Below, piece by piece: positions 1 to 5,326 of a DNA stretch of 5,326 nt (the first letter of the stretch is position 1; each line of letters starts with the position of its first letter). Source of the stretch: Candidatus Bipolaricaulota bacterium. GTDB taxonomy: Bacteria > Bipolaricaulota > Bipolaricaulia > UBA7950 > UBA9294. The notes beneath the pieces are model-generated. The model did no database searches and was not told the DNA's origin. It saw only the letters and a program-made list of their open reading frames with translations. Location: NCBI GenBank assembly GCA_020350845.1, contig CP070725.1, positions 318,720-324,045 on the forward strand. Reading direction: 5' to 3'. Both the position numbers and the translations under genes were made by a program.

Positions 1-917
1 AGGAGTCCGAAGCGATGGTAGATGAGGTCGGTGGACTCTAACGTGACGCCGATCAGCAGGGAGGGCAGATCGTGGCCCTCGGCCGCGATGATGAGGACGT
101 GCTCCTCCGTGCCACGGTGGACCGTGAGCGTGATCTCGTCGCTCGGTAACGCGCCGTCGAGTTCGATGATCAAGGCTGTTGCCGTGGCCACGGGGACCCC
201 GTTCACGGCGACGATTTCGTCTTCGCCGCGAAGCCCTGCGGCGTAGAGCGCCGCCGACGGGCTCACATCGATCAGGCGACGGGTGTGCGCCACGATGCCG
301 TGGTAGAAGCCGAGGACGTAGCGCTCCGACTCCGCGTCATAGACGGGCGTGAGCGTCGTCTCGAGACGCTCTCCGGCGCGCAAGAGCTCCACCACGAGCG
401 GGCGCCCTTCGGAGGCGGCGATCGCCGCGGAGACGGCATGGCGGCTCGGAATCGCGCGCCCATCGATCTGCAGCAGGGCGTCCCCTACCTGAAACGCGCC
501 GTCCGCGGGAAGGCCGGGGATGACGTCGACGACCTGCAGTGCCGGGATGCCGTAGCCCAGCGCGACGGCAAGGGTGACCAGGAGCGTGATCGCGACATTG
601 GCGATCGGCCCGGCGAGTCCGATCGCGATCCGCACGAGCGGCTTCTTGCTCACGAGCCGTTCTCCTTCGGGGACGTCCTCCTCCCCCCGCGAGCCGACGT
701 CTCCCGCCATCCTGACGAATCCCCCGATCGGGACCGCGCGGAGGGAGTAGAGCGTTCCCCTGAGGCGTCTCCCCGCGAGGCGCGGCCCGAAGCCGACGGC
801 GAACTCGAGCACGCGCACGCCGGCGAGCTTGGCGGCGACGAAGTGTCCCACCTCGTGCGCGCTGACGAGGACGAGGATCGTCCCCGCGAAGACGAGAATC
901 GTGATCAGGATGCCCAC
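1..917 (-). CDS. rseP: RseP-type site-2 protease (M50), C-terminus missing
   Basis: Intramembrane zinc metalloprotease of the RseP/S2P family (M50). Members sit in the inner membrane and cut transmembrane segments, classically those of anti-sigma factors. The first 305 codons are visible. Seen: an N-terminal membrane helix (residues 3-20) running into the zinc motif HEVGH (21-25), a GFGP segment (42-45), the family motif PIGGFVRM (63-70), a second hydrophobic stretch (97-122) containing AGPIAN (102-107), and two PDZ-like domains at about 127-192 and 215-278. The distal LDG motif with the third zinc ligand would lie beyond base 1, so catalytic completeness cannot be judged. The family is usually 350-450 residues, so about a quarter is missing through the window edge, not a break. 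I chose the GTG at 917: GAGGGG sits 5 bases upstream and no earlier in-frame start is apparent. The start overlaps the end of tilS by 13 bases, which suggests translational coupling. The substrate is unknown. Confidence 0.93.
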   Translation of the reverse strand, partial: MGILITILVFAGTILVLVSAHEVGHFVAAKLAGVRVLEFAVGFGPRLAGRRLRGTLYSLRAVPIGGFVRMAGDVGSRGEEDVPEGERLVSKKPLVRIAIGLAGPIANVAITLLVTLAVALGYGIPALQVVDVIPGLPADGAFQVGDALLQIDGRAIPSRHAVSAAIAASEGRPLVVELLRAGERLETTLTPVYDAESERYVLGFYHGIVAHTRRLIDVSPSAALYAAGLRGEDEIVAVNGVPVATATALIIELDGALPSDEITLTVHRGTEEHVLIIAAEGHDLPSLLIGVTLESTDLIYHRFGL

Positions 918-2338
918 GGTAGCCCCTCGGCGTGCATCACGAGAATGCGCCTCGTGTCCTCGGTCACGCGAACCTCCTCCGACAGCCGGACCCCGGGTAC
1001 CCAGATGATCCGCTCGCCGTCGCAGAGGAGCGGCCATCGCTTACGGAGCCTGACGGGGACGTGGGCATCGATCATGAAGCGCCTGAGCGTCTTGTCCCGC
1101 GCCATCCCCAACGGATGGAAGCGATCGCCGGTACGGCGCGAGCGCACGTTGAGCGGAAACGCGATCCGATCGGCGTCGGCGAACTCGGTCGACCGATCCC
1201 TGTCGACGGGCGTCGGAACATCGTCTGCCGCCGTCATCGTGAGGTCGAAGGAGACGTCGAGGTCTGCCCACTCGTTCCTCCCGAGATGCACCGGCCGGCA
1301 GGCGCCACCCAATGACGCGGAATCGCCCTCCTGTCCGGTTGCTCCAGGAGATGCGACCTGCAGCTCCTCGCGGGTGACCCGCACCGTAGCCCGGGGAAGG
1401 TTGAGGCTGCGGGGGCCGCGGTAGGGATCGAGAATCCTCTCGACCGCCCTGACGTGTTCGTGCTCCAGGTCCAGAAGGTCGCCACGCGCTTCTGCGAGCG
1501 CGCGGCGGAGGAGTGCCCGGCGCATCGACGGGCGGAAGGTGGTGAGTGCCTCGCGATCGAGCGTCACCTGCCCCTCGGCGCTCGAGCGCACGACCTCCTG
1601 CCACGCCGGATCGAGAAGCTCGGCGAGGAGTGTCGTCTCTTCGTGCGCAAGCTTTGCGGCGCGGGCGATCGCCTCGGCCGCGCGTGGGTTGATCTGAGCC
1701 AGCTCGGGAAGAACACGGTGTCGGATGCGATTCCGGGAACGGCTCAGGTCGTCGTTCGTGGGATCCTCTCGCCACGAGAGTCCGCGCGATCGCGCGTACG
1801 CCACGACCTCTACCCTGGTGGTCTCGATCAGCGGGCGGATGAACGGCTCGCGCACGGCGGCCATCGTTCCCAGGCCGCGCGTTCCCGCTCCACGGGCGAG
1901 ATGGAACACCGTCGACTCAGCGCGATCGTTCAGGGTATGGCCCAAGGCGATCCGTCTTGCGCCATGGGATTCGGCAGCACGTCGGAGGAAGTCGTGGCGG
2001 CAGGCGCGAGCAGCTGCTTCGATGTTTCCCCCATGCTCCTCCACCGTTGACGCGACGTCGATGCGCTCCCCGTGGAACGGGAGATCCCGTGCGTCCGCAA
2101 GCCGTGCGACGAACCGCGCGTCTTCGTCAGACCCGAGACGAAGCCCGTGGTCGAGATGACAGACGACGAGACGGAGACCGAGCTCCGGCGCGAGACGACC
2201 GAGAAGATCGAGGAGAACCACCGAGTCCGCGCCGCCGGAGACAGCGACCGCGACGCCGTCTCCCTGGAGGACCATGTCGTACTCGAGGATCGTGTCACGA
2301 ACCCTGTTCAGAAGCACGCTCGGATTGTGTCCGTCCAC
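905..2338 (-). CDS. tilS: tRNA(Ile)-lysidine synthase TilS
   Basis: Cytoplasmic ATP-dependent enzyme that joins lysine to C34 of the CAU-anticodon tRNA-Ile, changing its decoding from AUG to AUA. Seen: the PP-loop ATP-binding motif SGGADS (residues 34-39), the HLDHGLR segment (61-67), a second core motif GHTLNDRAES (133-142), RPL followed by WREDPTN (189-195) and RNRIRHRVLPEL (202-213). A TilS C-terminal domain spans about 393-466 with RRTGDRFHPLGM (401-412), RWPLL and WVPGVRLSE. The length of 477 residues fits full-length TilS. In the second motif Arg139 and Ser142 stand where Gln and Thr are most common. This looks like ordinary family variation. The start is uncertain. GTG at 2338 has no properly spaced SD, and GTG at 2317 (codon 8) lies 7 bases beyond a promoter-like -10 and would still leave 26 residues before the PP-loop. 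The stop overlaps the start of the downstream protease gene. Confidence 0.96.
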   Translation of the reverse strand: MDGHNPSVLLNRVRDTILEYDMVLQGDGVAVAVSGGADSVVLLDLLGRLAPELGLRLVVCHLDHGLRLGSDEDARFVARLADARDLPFHGERIDVASTVEEHGGNIEAAARACRHDFLRRAAESHGARRIALGHTLNDRAESTVFHLARGAGTRGLGTMAAVREPFIRPLIETTRVEVVAYARSRGLSWREDPTNDDLSRSRNRIRHRVLPELAQINPRAAEAIARAAKLAHEETTLLAELLDPAWQEVVRSSAEGQVTLDREALTTFRPSMRRALLRRALAEARGDLLDLEHEHVRAVERILDPYRGPRSLNLPRATVRVTREELQVASPGATGQEGDSASLGGACRPVHLGRNEWADLDVSFDLTMTAADDVPTPVDRDRSTEFADADRIAFPLNVRSRRTGDRFHPLGMARDKTLRRFMIDAHVPVRLRKRWPLLCDGERIIWVPGVRLSEEVRVTEDTRRILVMHAEGLPWAS

Positions 2339-2352
2339 CCTGCGGATGTCAA
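2324..2352 (-). promoter_or_regulatory. Candidate sigma-70-like promoter over the tilS start
   Basis: A perfect TTGACA -35 (2352-2347) is followed after exactly 17 bases by CACAAT (2329-2324), which matches 4 of 6 bases of TATAAT. Transcription would begin about 7 bases downstream, at or next to the GTG of tilS codon 8 (2317). If real, it lies inside the annotated tilS reading frame and implies a leaderless message starting at that GTG. The hexamers and spacing are seen directly. Activity is inference, and a single such match can arise by chance. Confidence 0.35.
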
Positions 2353-2400
2353 CGAATCCAGTGCTGTTCAGCGATTCAGCGGACTGCGTCGACTATCATG

Positions 2401-2434
2401 CGTTCGGCCTCGCTGTGGAAGCGAGGCCGACACG
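2401..2434 (-). terminator. GC-rich stem-loop between the small protein gene and tilS
   Basis: A perfect 10-bp inverted repeat, TCGGCCTCGC (2404-2413) and GCGAGGCCGA (2421-2430), is separated by a 7-base loop. Three more pairs form outside it (2401-2403 with 2432-2434) if C2431 is bulged. It begins 27 bases past the stop of the small membrane protein gene. Neither strand has a T-run after the stem, so it is not a classical intrinsic terminator. It may be a U-less terminator, an mRNA 3'-end stabiliser, or a structure in the tilS leader. The rest of the 122-base gap shows no gene. Confidence 0.45.
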
Positions 2435-2460
2435 GTTCCGATGTTCGTCTGCGAGGTCGC

Positions 2461-2835
2461 CTAGAACCTCATCGCGTAGCCTAGGGTGAGGCCGTCCTCT
2501 CCCCAGCCGAGCGTGAAGCCCGTGTCCTTTGCCGTGTTGTACGCGTCGAGCCCACTGTAGATCGCCCACGCGAGGTGAGCCGCGGCGACGATCGTGGTTC
2601 GCGTGTACCAAGGGACGGGAACGTATCTCACAGCGAAGGAACCGCCAACACCGATCGCAAGGTCGACGAGGAAGTGGAGAATCGCCTTGTCGATCTCGTC
2701 GTTCAGCAACTGCCCGAGCCCGGGAAGGAGGAACGACGCCAGTCCCGGGATCCACGCATCCTCCTGCGCGGTCGCCCCGAGCATGACGCCCCCGATGAGC
2801 GCCGCGACGACAAACAGAACCACCATCCGCCTCAT
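2461..2835 (-). CDS. Small membrane protein with signal peptide
   Basis: A 124-residue protein that I cannot name with certainty. Seen: a short basic N-terminus (MRRM), a hydrophobic core to about residue 20 and a plausible signal peptidase I site ATA-Q (cleavage after 23). Next come the segment PGLASFLLPGLGQLLND (30-46), hydrophobic stretches at about 51-69 and 80-96, a WAIYSGLDAYNTAKD segment (90-104), and a glycine-rich tail ending in Phe. The P-G-x-GQ turn followed by membrane segments and a D-AYN-A motif resembles the TM2/DUF5683-like small membrane proteins found in many bacteria. Their function is mostly unknown. The terminal aromatic residue recalls outer-membrane strand ends, but one such strand would not make a barrel. 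The start is well supported: AGGAGG stands 7 bases before the ATG. The gene has a 170-base gap from yebC and a 122-base gap to tilS, so it may be transcribed alone. Confidence 0.85.
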   Translation of the reverse strand: MRRMVVLFVVAALIGGVMLGATAQEDAWIPGLASFLLPGLGQLLNDEIDKAILHFLVDLAIGVGGSFAVRYVPVPWYTRTTIVAAAHLAWAIYSGLDAYNTAKDTGFTLGWGEDGLTLGYAMRF

Positions 2836-2840
2836 ACTCC

Positions 2841-2850
2841 TACCTCCTTT
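2841..2850 (-). promoter_or_regulatory. Strong Shine-Dalgarno site of the small membrane protein gene
   Basis: The minus strand reads AAAGGAGGTA, a near-full complement to the 3' end of 16S rRNA, with 7 bases between AGGAGG and the ATG at 2835. It is the best ribosome binding site in the window. It fixes this start and suggests efficient translation of the protein. Confidence 0.85.
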
Positions 2851-2897
2851 GCTTCCACGCGTGGCCCACCCGGCGAGCCGAACGCGTCGCTTGGCCC

Positions 2898-2926
2898 ACT
2901 ATACAGCACTGCGGAACGCCCACGAA
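2898..2926 (-). promoter_or_regulatory. Candidate promoter of the small membrane protein gene
   Basis: TATAGT (2903-2898) matches 5 of 6 bases of the -10 consensus and lies 62 bases before the ATG at 2835. The hexamer 17 bases upstream is TTCGTG (2926-2921), a poor -35 sharing only the first two bases with TTGACA. The 170-base gap from yebC and the strong SD make a separate promoter plausible. Apart from this and short dyads, the gap shows no gene. Confidence 0.35.
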
Positions 2927-3005
2927 GCGGGATCGAGTGCAATCGCGTTGCGGAGTTGCTCCGTGTATTGGAGGCGAAGAGGCTCTGCGCCGGGCCGCGA
3001 CGACC

Positions 3006-3758
3006 TCAGGCCGTTCCCGCGAGGACCTCGTCGGGGACGTCGAAGTTCGCGAACACCTGCTGAACGTCCTCGTTGTCATCGAGCGCATCGAGCAGCCGCA
3101 GGAGCTTCTGGGCGGTCTGACCCTCGACGTGGACCGTTGACTTGGGAACCATCGTCACTTCCGAGCGCGAGGGCGAGATCCCGAGGTCTCTCACCGTTTC
3201 CGCGAGGGACCGGAGGTCACTGGGGTCGCAATACGCCTCGATGACGTCATCGTCCTCGTTGAGGTCCTCGGCACCGGACTCGATGAGCGTCATCAGCAGC
3301 TCGTCGCGATCGACGCCCTCTGGAAGCTCGTCGATGACGACCGTACCCCGACGATCGAACTGCCACGCGACGCTCCCCGCGGCGGCCATGCTCCCGCCGT
3401 GCTTGCTGAAGATGTGGCGGATCCCCGCGGCCGCGCGATTCCGATTGTCCGTGACCACGCGGATGAGCACGGCGACGCCGTCCTGGGCATAGCCCTCGTA
3501 CATCGCCTCCTCGAGGGTCGCTCCGTCGAGGTCCCCGGTCGCACGCTTGATCGCCTTCTCGATGTTGTCCTTGGGAAGGTTCGCCGCCTTGGCGCGCTCG
3601 ATCGCCTGGGCAAGAGCGGCGTTGTTCGCAGGATCGGGATCGCCGCTCCTCGCATGCAGCGTGATCTCACGGATCAGCTTGGCGAAGATCCCCGACCGCT
3701 TCTTGTCCTGCCGCTCTTTTCGGTACTTGGTGTTCGCCCACTTCGAATGCCCAGCCAT
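3006..3758 (-). CDS. yebC: YebC/PmpR-family regulator and translation factor (TACO1 homologue)
   Basis: Cytoplasmic protein of the YebC/PmpR family (TACO1 in mitochondria). Members have been described as transcriptional regulators and, more recently, as ribosome-associated factors that relieve stalling at difficult sequences such as proline runs. Which role applies here cannot be told from sequence. Seen: the family N-terminus MAGHSKWANTKYRK (residues 1-14), FAKLIREI (25-32), AANLPKDNIEKAIK (58-71), YEGY (87-90), TDNRNR (103-108), FSKHGG (117-122), GSVAWQF (128-134), and a C-terminal end EDVQQVFANFDV. The length of 250 residues is standard. GGAGG (3772-3768) stands 9 bases before the ATG at 3758, which supports the start. 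The usual neighbours of yebC in many bacteria (ruvC, ruvA, ruvB) are absent; mutY is upstream and a small membrane protein gene downstream. A good promoter candidate sits just upstream, so it probably heads its own transcript. Confidence 0.97.
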   Translation of the reverse strand: MAGHSKWANTKYRKERQDKKRSGIFAKLIREITLHARSGDPDPANNAALAQAIERAKAANLPKDNIEKAIKRATGDLDGATLEEAMYEGYAQDGVAVLIRVVTDNRNRAAAGIRHIFSKHGGSMAAAGSVAWQFDRRGTVVIDELPEGVDRDELLMTLIESGAEDLNEDDDVIEAYCDPSDLRSLAETVRDLGISPSRSEVTMVPKSTVHVEGQTAQKLLRLLDALDDNEDVQQVFANFDVPDEVLAGTA

Positions 3759-3789
3759 TGGCAGTTCCCTCCGTCACGATGGTGTCTCG

Positions 3790-3818
3790 ATCTTAGCATT
3801 GCAGCAGAGAGGGCACAA
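3790..3818 (-). promoter_or_regulatory. Candidate yebC promoter
   Basis: TTGTGC (3818-3813) and TAAGAT (3795-3790) are separated by exactly 17 bases, matching 3 of 6 and 4 of 6 bases of the -35 and -10 consensus. The implied start of transcription near 3783 gives a leader of about 25 bases, containing the GGAGG ribosome site. The large gap after mutY and the short, well-placed leader make this the most convincing promoter in the window. Confidence 0.5.
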
Positions 3819-3955
3819 CTGCCTGCGGCAGGGAAGCATCTTCGACGGGGTGCACCCTATCCGCTTGGCAGTGATCTCCATGACAGACACTGAAGGTCAC
3901 TCGCAGTAGCATGGATCCCACTCGGCGTGGCAATGGTGTACGGGGGCGGGATGGA

Positions 3956-3976
3956 GGACGCGAGGCCCCTCCGTCC
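3956..3976 (-). terminator. Bulged GC-rich hairpin downstream of mutY
   Basis: On the minus strand GGACG-GAG pairs with CTC-CGTCC (5+3 bp) around a four-base loop, with one bulged base at 3961. It lies about 105 bases past the mutY stop and has no following T-run. It could help end the mutY transcript or be a chance fold in GC-rich DNA. Confidence 0.25.
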
Positions 3977-4081
3977 CAGGGCGGTTCATCACCCGCATCG
4001 TGGTGGGGCTTCACCTGTTGTGAGCCACGATTCGTTCCCTTCATTCGCACCTGAGGCTTCGTGTGTCATCGGCAGCCAATG

Positions 4082-5179
4082 CTACGAGGCGACGAGGCGG
4101 TCGAGAATGCGTCGGTCGGCGACGGGGAAGGCGTAGCCGTCGAGATCCTCGGGAAGGACCCACGCCCAGTCGGCGCAATCGATCGCGCGCGGTCTGCCGT
4201 GGGTGTGCCGGCACTCGTAGACGTAGAGGCTGACGCGGAAGTGGGTGTATGCGTGATCGAGCTCCATGAAGCACTCTCCGATCTCGACCTCGATGCCGAG
4301 CTCCTCACACAGCTCGCGGGCAAGGGCCTCCTCGTGGCTCTCGCCGTCCTCGATCCGCCCCCCGGGGAACTCCCACAGCCCTCCGAGCATGTCGTCCTCG
4401 TGCCGCTTGGCGATGAGCAGCTTCGCACCGGACTCCTGCGGCTCGCGATCCCACACGATCCCCGCGACGACATGGACGAGGGGGATTGCTTTGCGGCGTG
4501 GGCGCTGCGGGTAGAGGGCCTCCTCACCGTGCTTGTGGGCGGCGCAGGATGAGGCCGCGGGACACGAGGCGCATCGCGGCGATCGAGGGCGGCACAGGCG
4601 TGCCCCGAGATCCATCAGGGCCTGGTTCACTTGCCCTGCGTTGCCCGGCTTCACGAGGCCGGTCGCGATCTCGAGGAGGGCGTCGCGGGTCGCCGCGCGC
4701 TGCGGGTCCCCGGAAACCCGGAACAGCCGGCTGAGCACACGGATGATGTTCCCGTCGAGTGCAGGCGCTTCCCGTCCAAAGGCGATGCTCGCGATCGCGC
4801 CGGCGGTGTAGGCGCCGATCCCGGGCAGCGCGCGCAACTCAGACACCGATCGGGGAATCCGCCCTGCGTGGTGCTCGACGATCCCGCCCGCCGCCCGGTG
4901 GAGATTCCGCGCGCGGCGGTAGTAGCCGAGGCCCTCCCACGCCTTCAGCACCTCGTCCAGCGAGGCGGCGGCGAGCGACTCGACGGTGGGGAACCTCTTC
5001 AGGAAGCGATCGTAGTAGGCGAGGACCGTCTCCACTCGGGTCTGCTGGAGCATGATCTCTGACACCCAGACCGCGTACGGATCGCGGGTGGCACGCCACG
5101 GGAGATCGCGTGCCTCGATCCGGTACCAGGAAAGGAGCGCCTCGCGCAGTCGATCGAGCGCGGCGTGCTTCGCGACCAT
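4082..5179 (-). CDS. mutY: Adenine DNA glycosylase MutY with intact Nudix box
   Basis: Removes adenine mispaired with 8-oxoguanine, starting base-excision repair. Seen: PWR and DPYAVW (residues 27-38), SEIMLQQTRV (40-49) with the likely catalytic Glu41, the helix-hairpin-helix LPGIGAYTAGAI (118-129) with Tyr124 at the position that is Tyr in Geobacillus and human MutY but Ser in E. coli, and ALDGN (140-144) with catalytic Asp142. Four cysteines (196, 203, 206, 212) have the C-x6-C-x2-C-x5-C spacing that holds a 4Fe-4S cluster. The C-terminal domain (about 234-365) recognises 8-oxoguanine and carries a YTH triplet (311-313), matching the FSH loop of characterised MutYs. This domain also holds a full Nudix box (274-296), where many MutYs have only a degenerate one. 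The length of 365 residues is normal. The ATG at 5179 has no visible SD, but no upstream in-frame start was found. The preceding gene ends 49 bases earlier. Confidence 0.97.
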   Translation of the reverse strand: MVAKHAALDRLREALLSWYRIEARDLPWRATRDPYAVWVSEIMLQQTRVETVLAYYDRFLKRFPTVESLAAASLDEVLKAWEGLGYYRRARNLHRAAGGIVEHHAGRIPRSVSELRALPGIGAYTAGAIASIAFGREAPALDGNIIRVLSRLFRVSGDPQRAATRDALLEIATGLVKPGNAGQVNQALMDLGARLCRPRSPRCASCPAASSCAAHKHGEEALYPQRPRRKAIPLVHVVAGIVWDREPQESGAKLLIAKRHEDDMLGGLWEFPGGRIEDGESHEEALARELCEELGIEVEIGECFMELDHAYTHFRVSLYVYECRHTHGRPRAIDCADWAWVLPEDLDGYAFPVADRRILDRLVAS

Positions 5180-5191
5180 CGGACAAGGTGG

Positions 5192-5216
5192 GCGGCGGCC
5201 GGAGGTCGACCGCCGC
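5192..5216 (-). promoter_or_regulatory. GC-rich hairpin just before the mutY start
   Basis: GCGGCGG and CCGCCGC (7 perfect pairs, 5210-5216 with 5192-5198) enclose an 11-base loop in the 49-base gap between the upstream stop and the mutY ATG. The stem ends 12 bases before the ATG. With no SD there, it may affect ribosome access to mutY, or mark the end of the upstream message. No T-run follows. The stem is seen; the role is inference. Confidence 0.3.
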
Positions 5217-5228
5217 GCTTCGCACGCG

Positions 5229-5326
5229 TTACCGATCGCGTACCAGAAGCTTCAGGTACTCGCCGATGTACTCGAAGCGTTCGAGGTCGAGCGTCGCTTC
5301 CACGATCTTCGCGGCCTGCTCGTCAC
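5229..5326 (-). CDS. C-terminal end of an unrecognised protein
   Basis: An open frame enters from the window edge and ends at TAA (5231-5229), leaving 32 full codons. The visible tail reads DEQAAKIVEA, then TLDLERFEYIGEY, then LKLLVRDR. It is charged and amphipathic, looks helical, and has no membrane segment. Its codon composition is like its neighbours. The same-strand orientation and the 49-base distance to mutY suggest one transcript. The family cannot be named from this fragment. It could be spurious, but an open frame with this amino-acid balance right up to a TAA makes a real gene end likely. Confidence 0.6.
   Translation of the reverse strand, partial: DEQAAKIVEATLDLERFEYIGEYLKLLVRDR

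Larger units (their letters stand above)
3759..4081. other. Non-coding gap between mutY and yebC
   Basis: 323 bases without a credible gene. An 85-codon minus-strand frame (4050-3793) has no family resemblance and no SD, and it ends inside the yebC promoter region. What can be seen is the yebC ribosome site and promoter at the low-coordinate end, two short dyads just upstream of that promoter (3822-3832 and 3848-3857), and a bulged hairpin at 3956-3976. No tRNA, known riboswitch or T-tract terminator was recognised. Confidence 0.6.

Noticed and set aside
285..1424. Plus-strand open frame of 379 codons
   Set aside because: It lies opposite the protease and tilS genes, is dominated by Arg, Asp, Glu and Pro as expected for a GC-rich antisense frame, and shows no family motif.
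2855..2864. Palindrome CCACGCGTGG before the small protein ribosome site
   Set aside because: A ten-base palindrome is expected several times by chance in this length, and nothing else marks it as an operator.
2973..2991. Imperfect dyad just after yebC, considered as a terminator
   Set aside because: The two halves leave only a one-base centre and a mismatch, so no stable hairpin loop forms, and no T-run follows.
2594..3244. Plus-strand open frame of 216 codons
   Set aside because: It runs through the small protein gene, a gap and the end of yebC on the other strand. Its composition is rich in Arg, Ser and Pro and it has no recognisable domain.
3793..4050. Minus-strand 85-codon frame in the mutY-yebC gap
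   Set aside because: It has no SD and no motif, its composition is irregular, and its 3' end covers the yebC promoter candidate.
4839..5225. Minus-strand 128-codon frame overlapping the mutY start
   Set aside because: It is a shifted frame of mutY. The mutY frame carries all the glycosylase motifs.
1..5326. Search for CRISPR repeats, insertion sequences, tRNA or rRNA genes
   Set aside because: No spaced direct repeats, transposase motifs, terminal inverted repeats or cloverleaf patterns were seen.

Overview
This is a window of a high-GC bacterial chromosome (roughly 63% GC by eye). Every gene I can support lies on the minus strand, so the reading order runs from base 5326 down to base 1. 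The content is housekeeping: DNA repair (mutY), a translation/regulation factor (yebC), tRNA modification (tilS), an intramembrane protease (rseP-type, cut by the window edge) and one small membrane protein. Shine-Dalgarno (SD) sites on some genes and the TilS and RseP families show that it is bacterial. The phylum cannot be read from the sequence. I see no mobile element, CRISPR array, rRNA or tRNA.

Layout in transcription order. (1) 5326-5229: the last 32 codons of an unrecognised protein. (2) 5179-4082: mutY, an adenine glycosylase with an iron-sulfur cluster and, unusually for the best-known MutYs, a complete Nudix box in its C-terminal domain. (3) 4081-3759: a 323-base non-coding gap with a hairpin and a good candidate promoter for yebC. 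(4) 3758-3006: yebC. (5) 3005-2836: a 170-base gap with a weaker candidate promoter and a very strong SD. (6) 2835-2461: a 124-residue secreted or membrane protein with a signal peptide. (7) 2460-2339: a 122-base gap with a perfect 10-bp stem-loop. (8) 2338-905: tilS, with a promoter-like signal overlapping the annotated start. (9) 917-1: an M50 site-2 protease overlapping tilS by 13 bases and running off the window.

How the genes fit together: mutY belongs to the system that handles 8-oxoguanine. yebC and tilS both serve translation, as a ribosome/regulatory factor and in decoding of AUA codons. tilS and the protease are probably translationally coupled. The gaps and promoter-like signals suggest at least three transcription units (unknown-mutY, yebC with or without the small protein, tilS-rseP) rather than one operon.

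I did not find a convincing new biological system. The points most worth following are the intact Nudix motif in MutY, a possible leaderless start for tilS, and a strong excess of GATC/CGATCG words.
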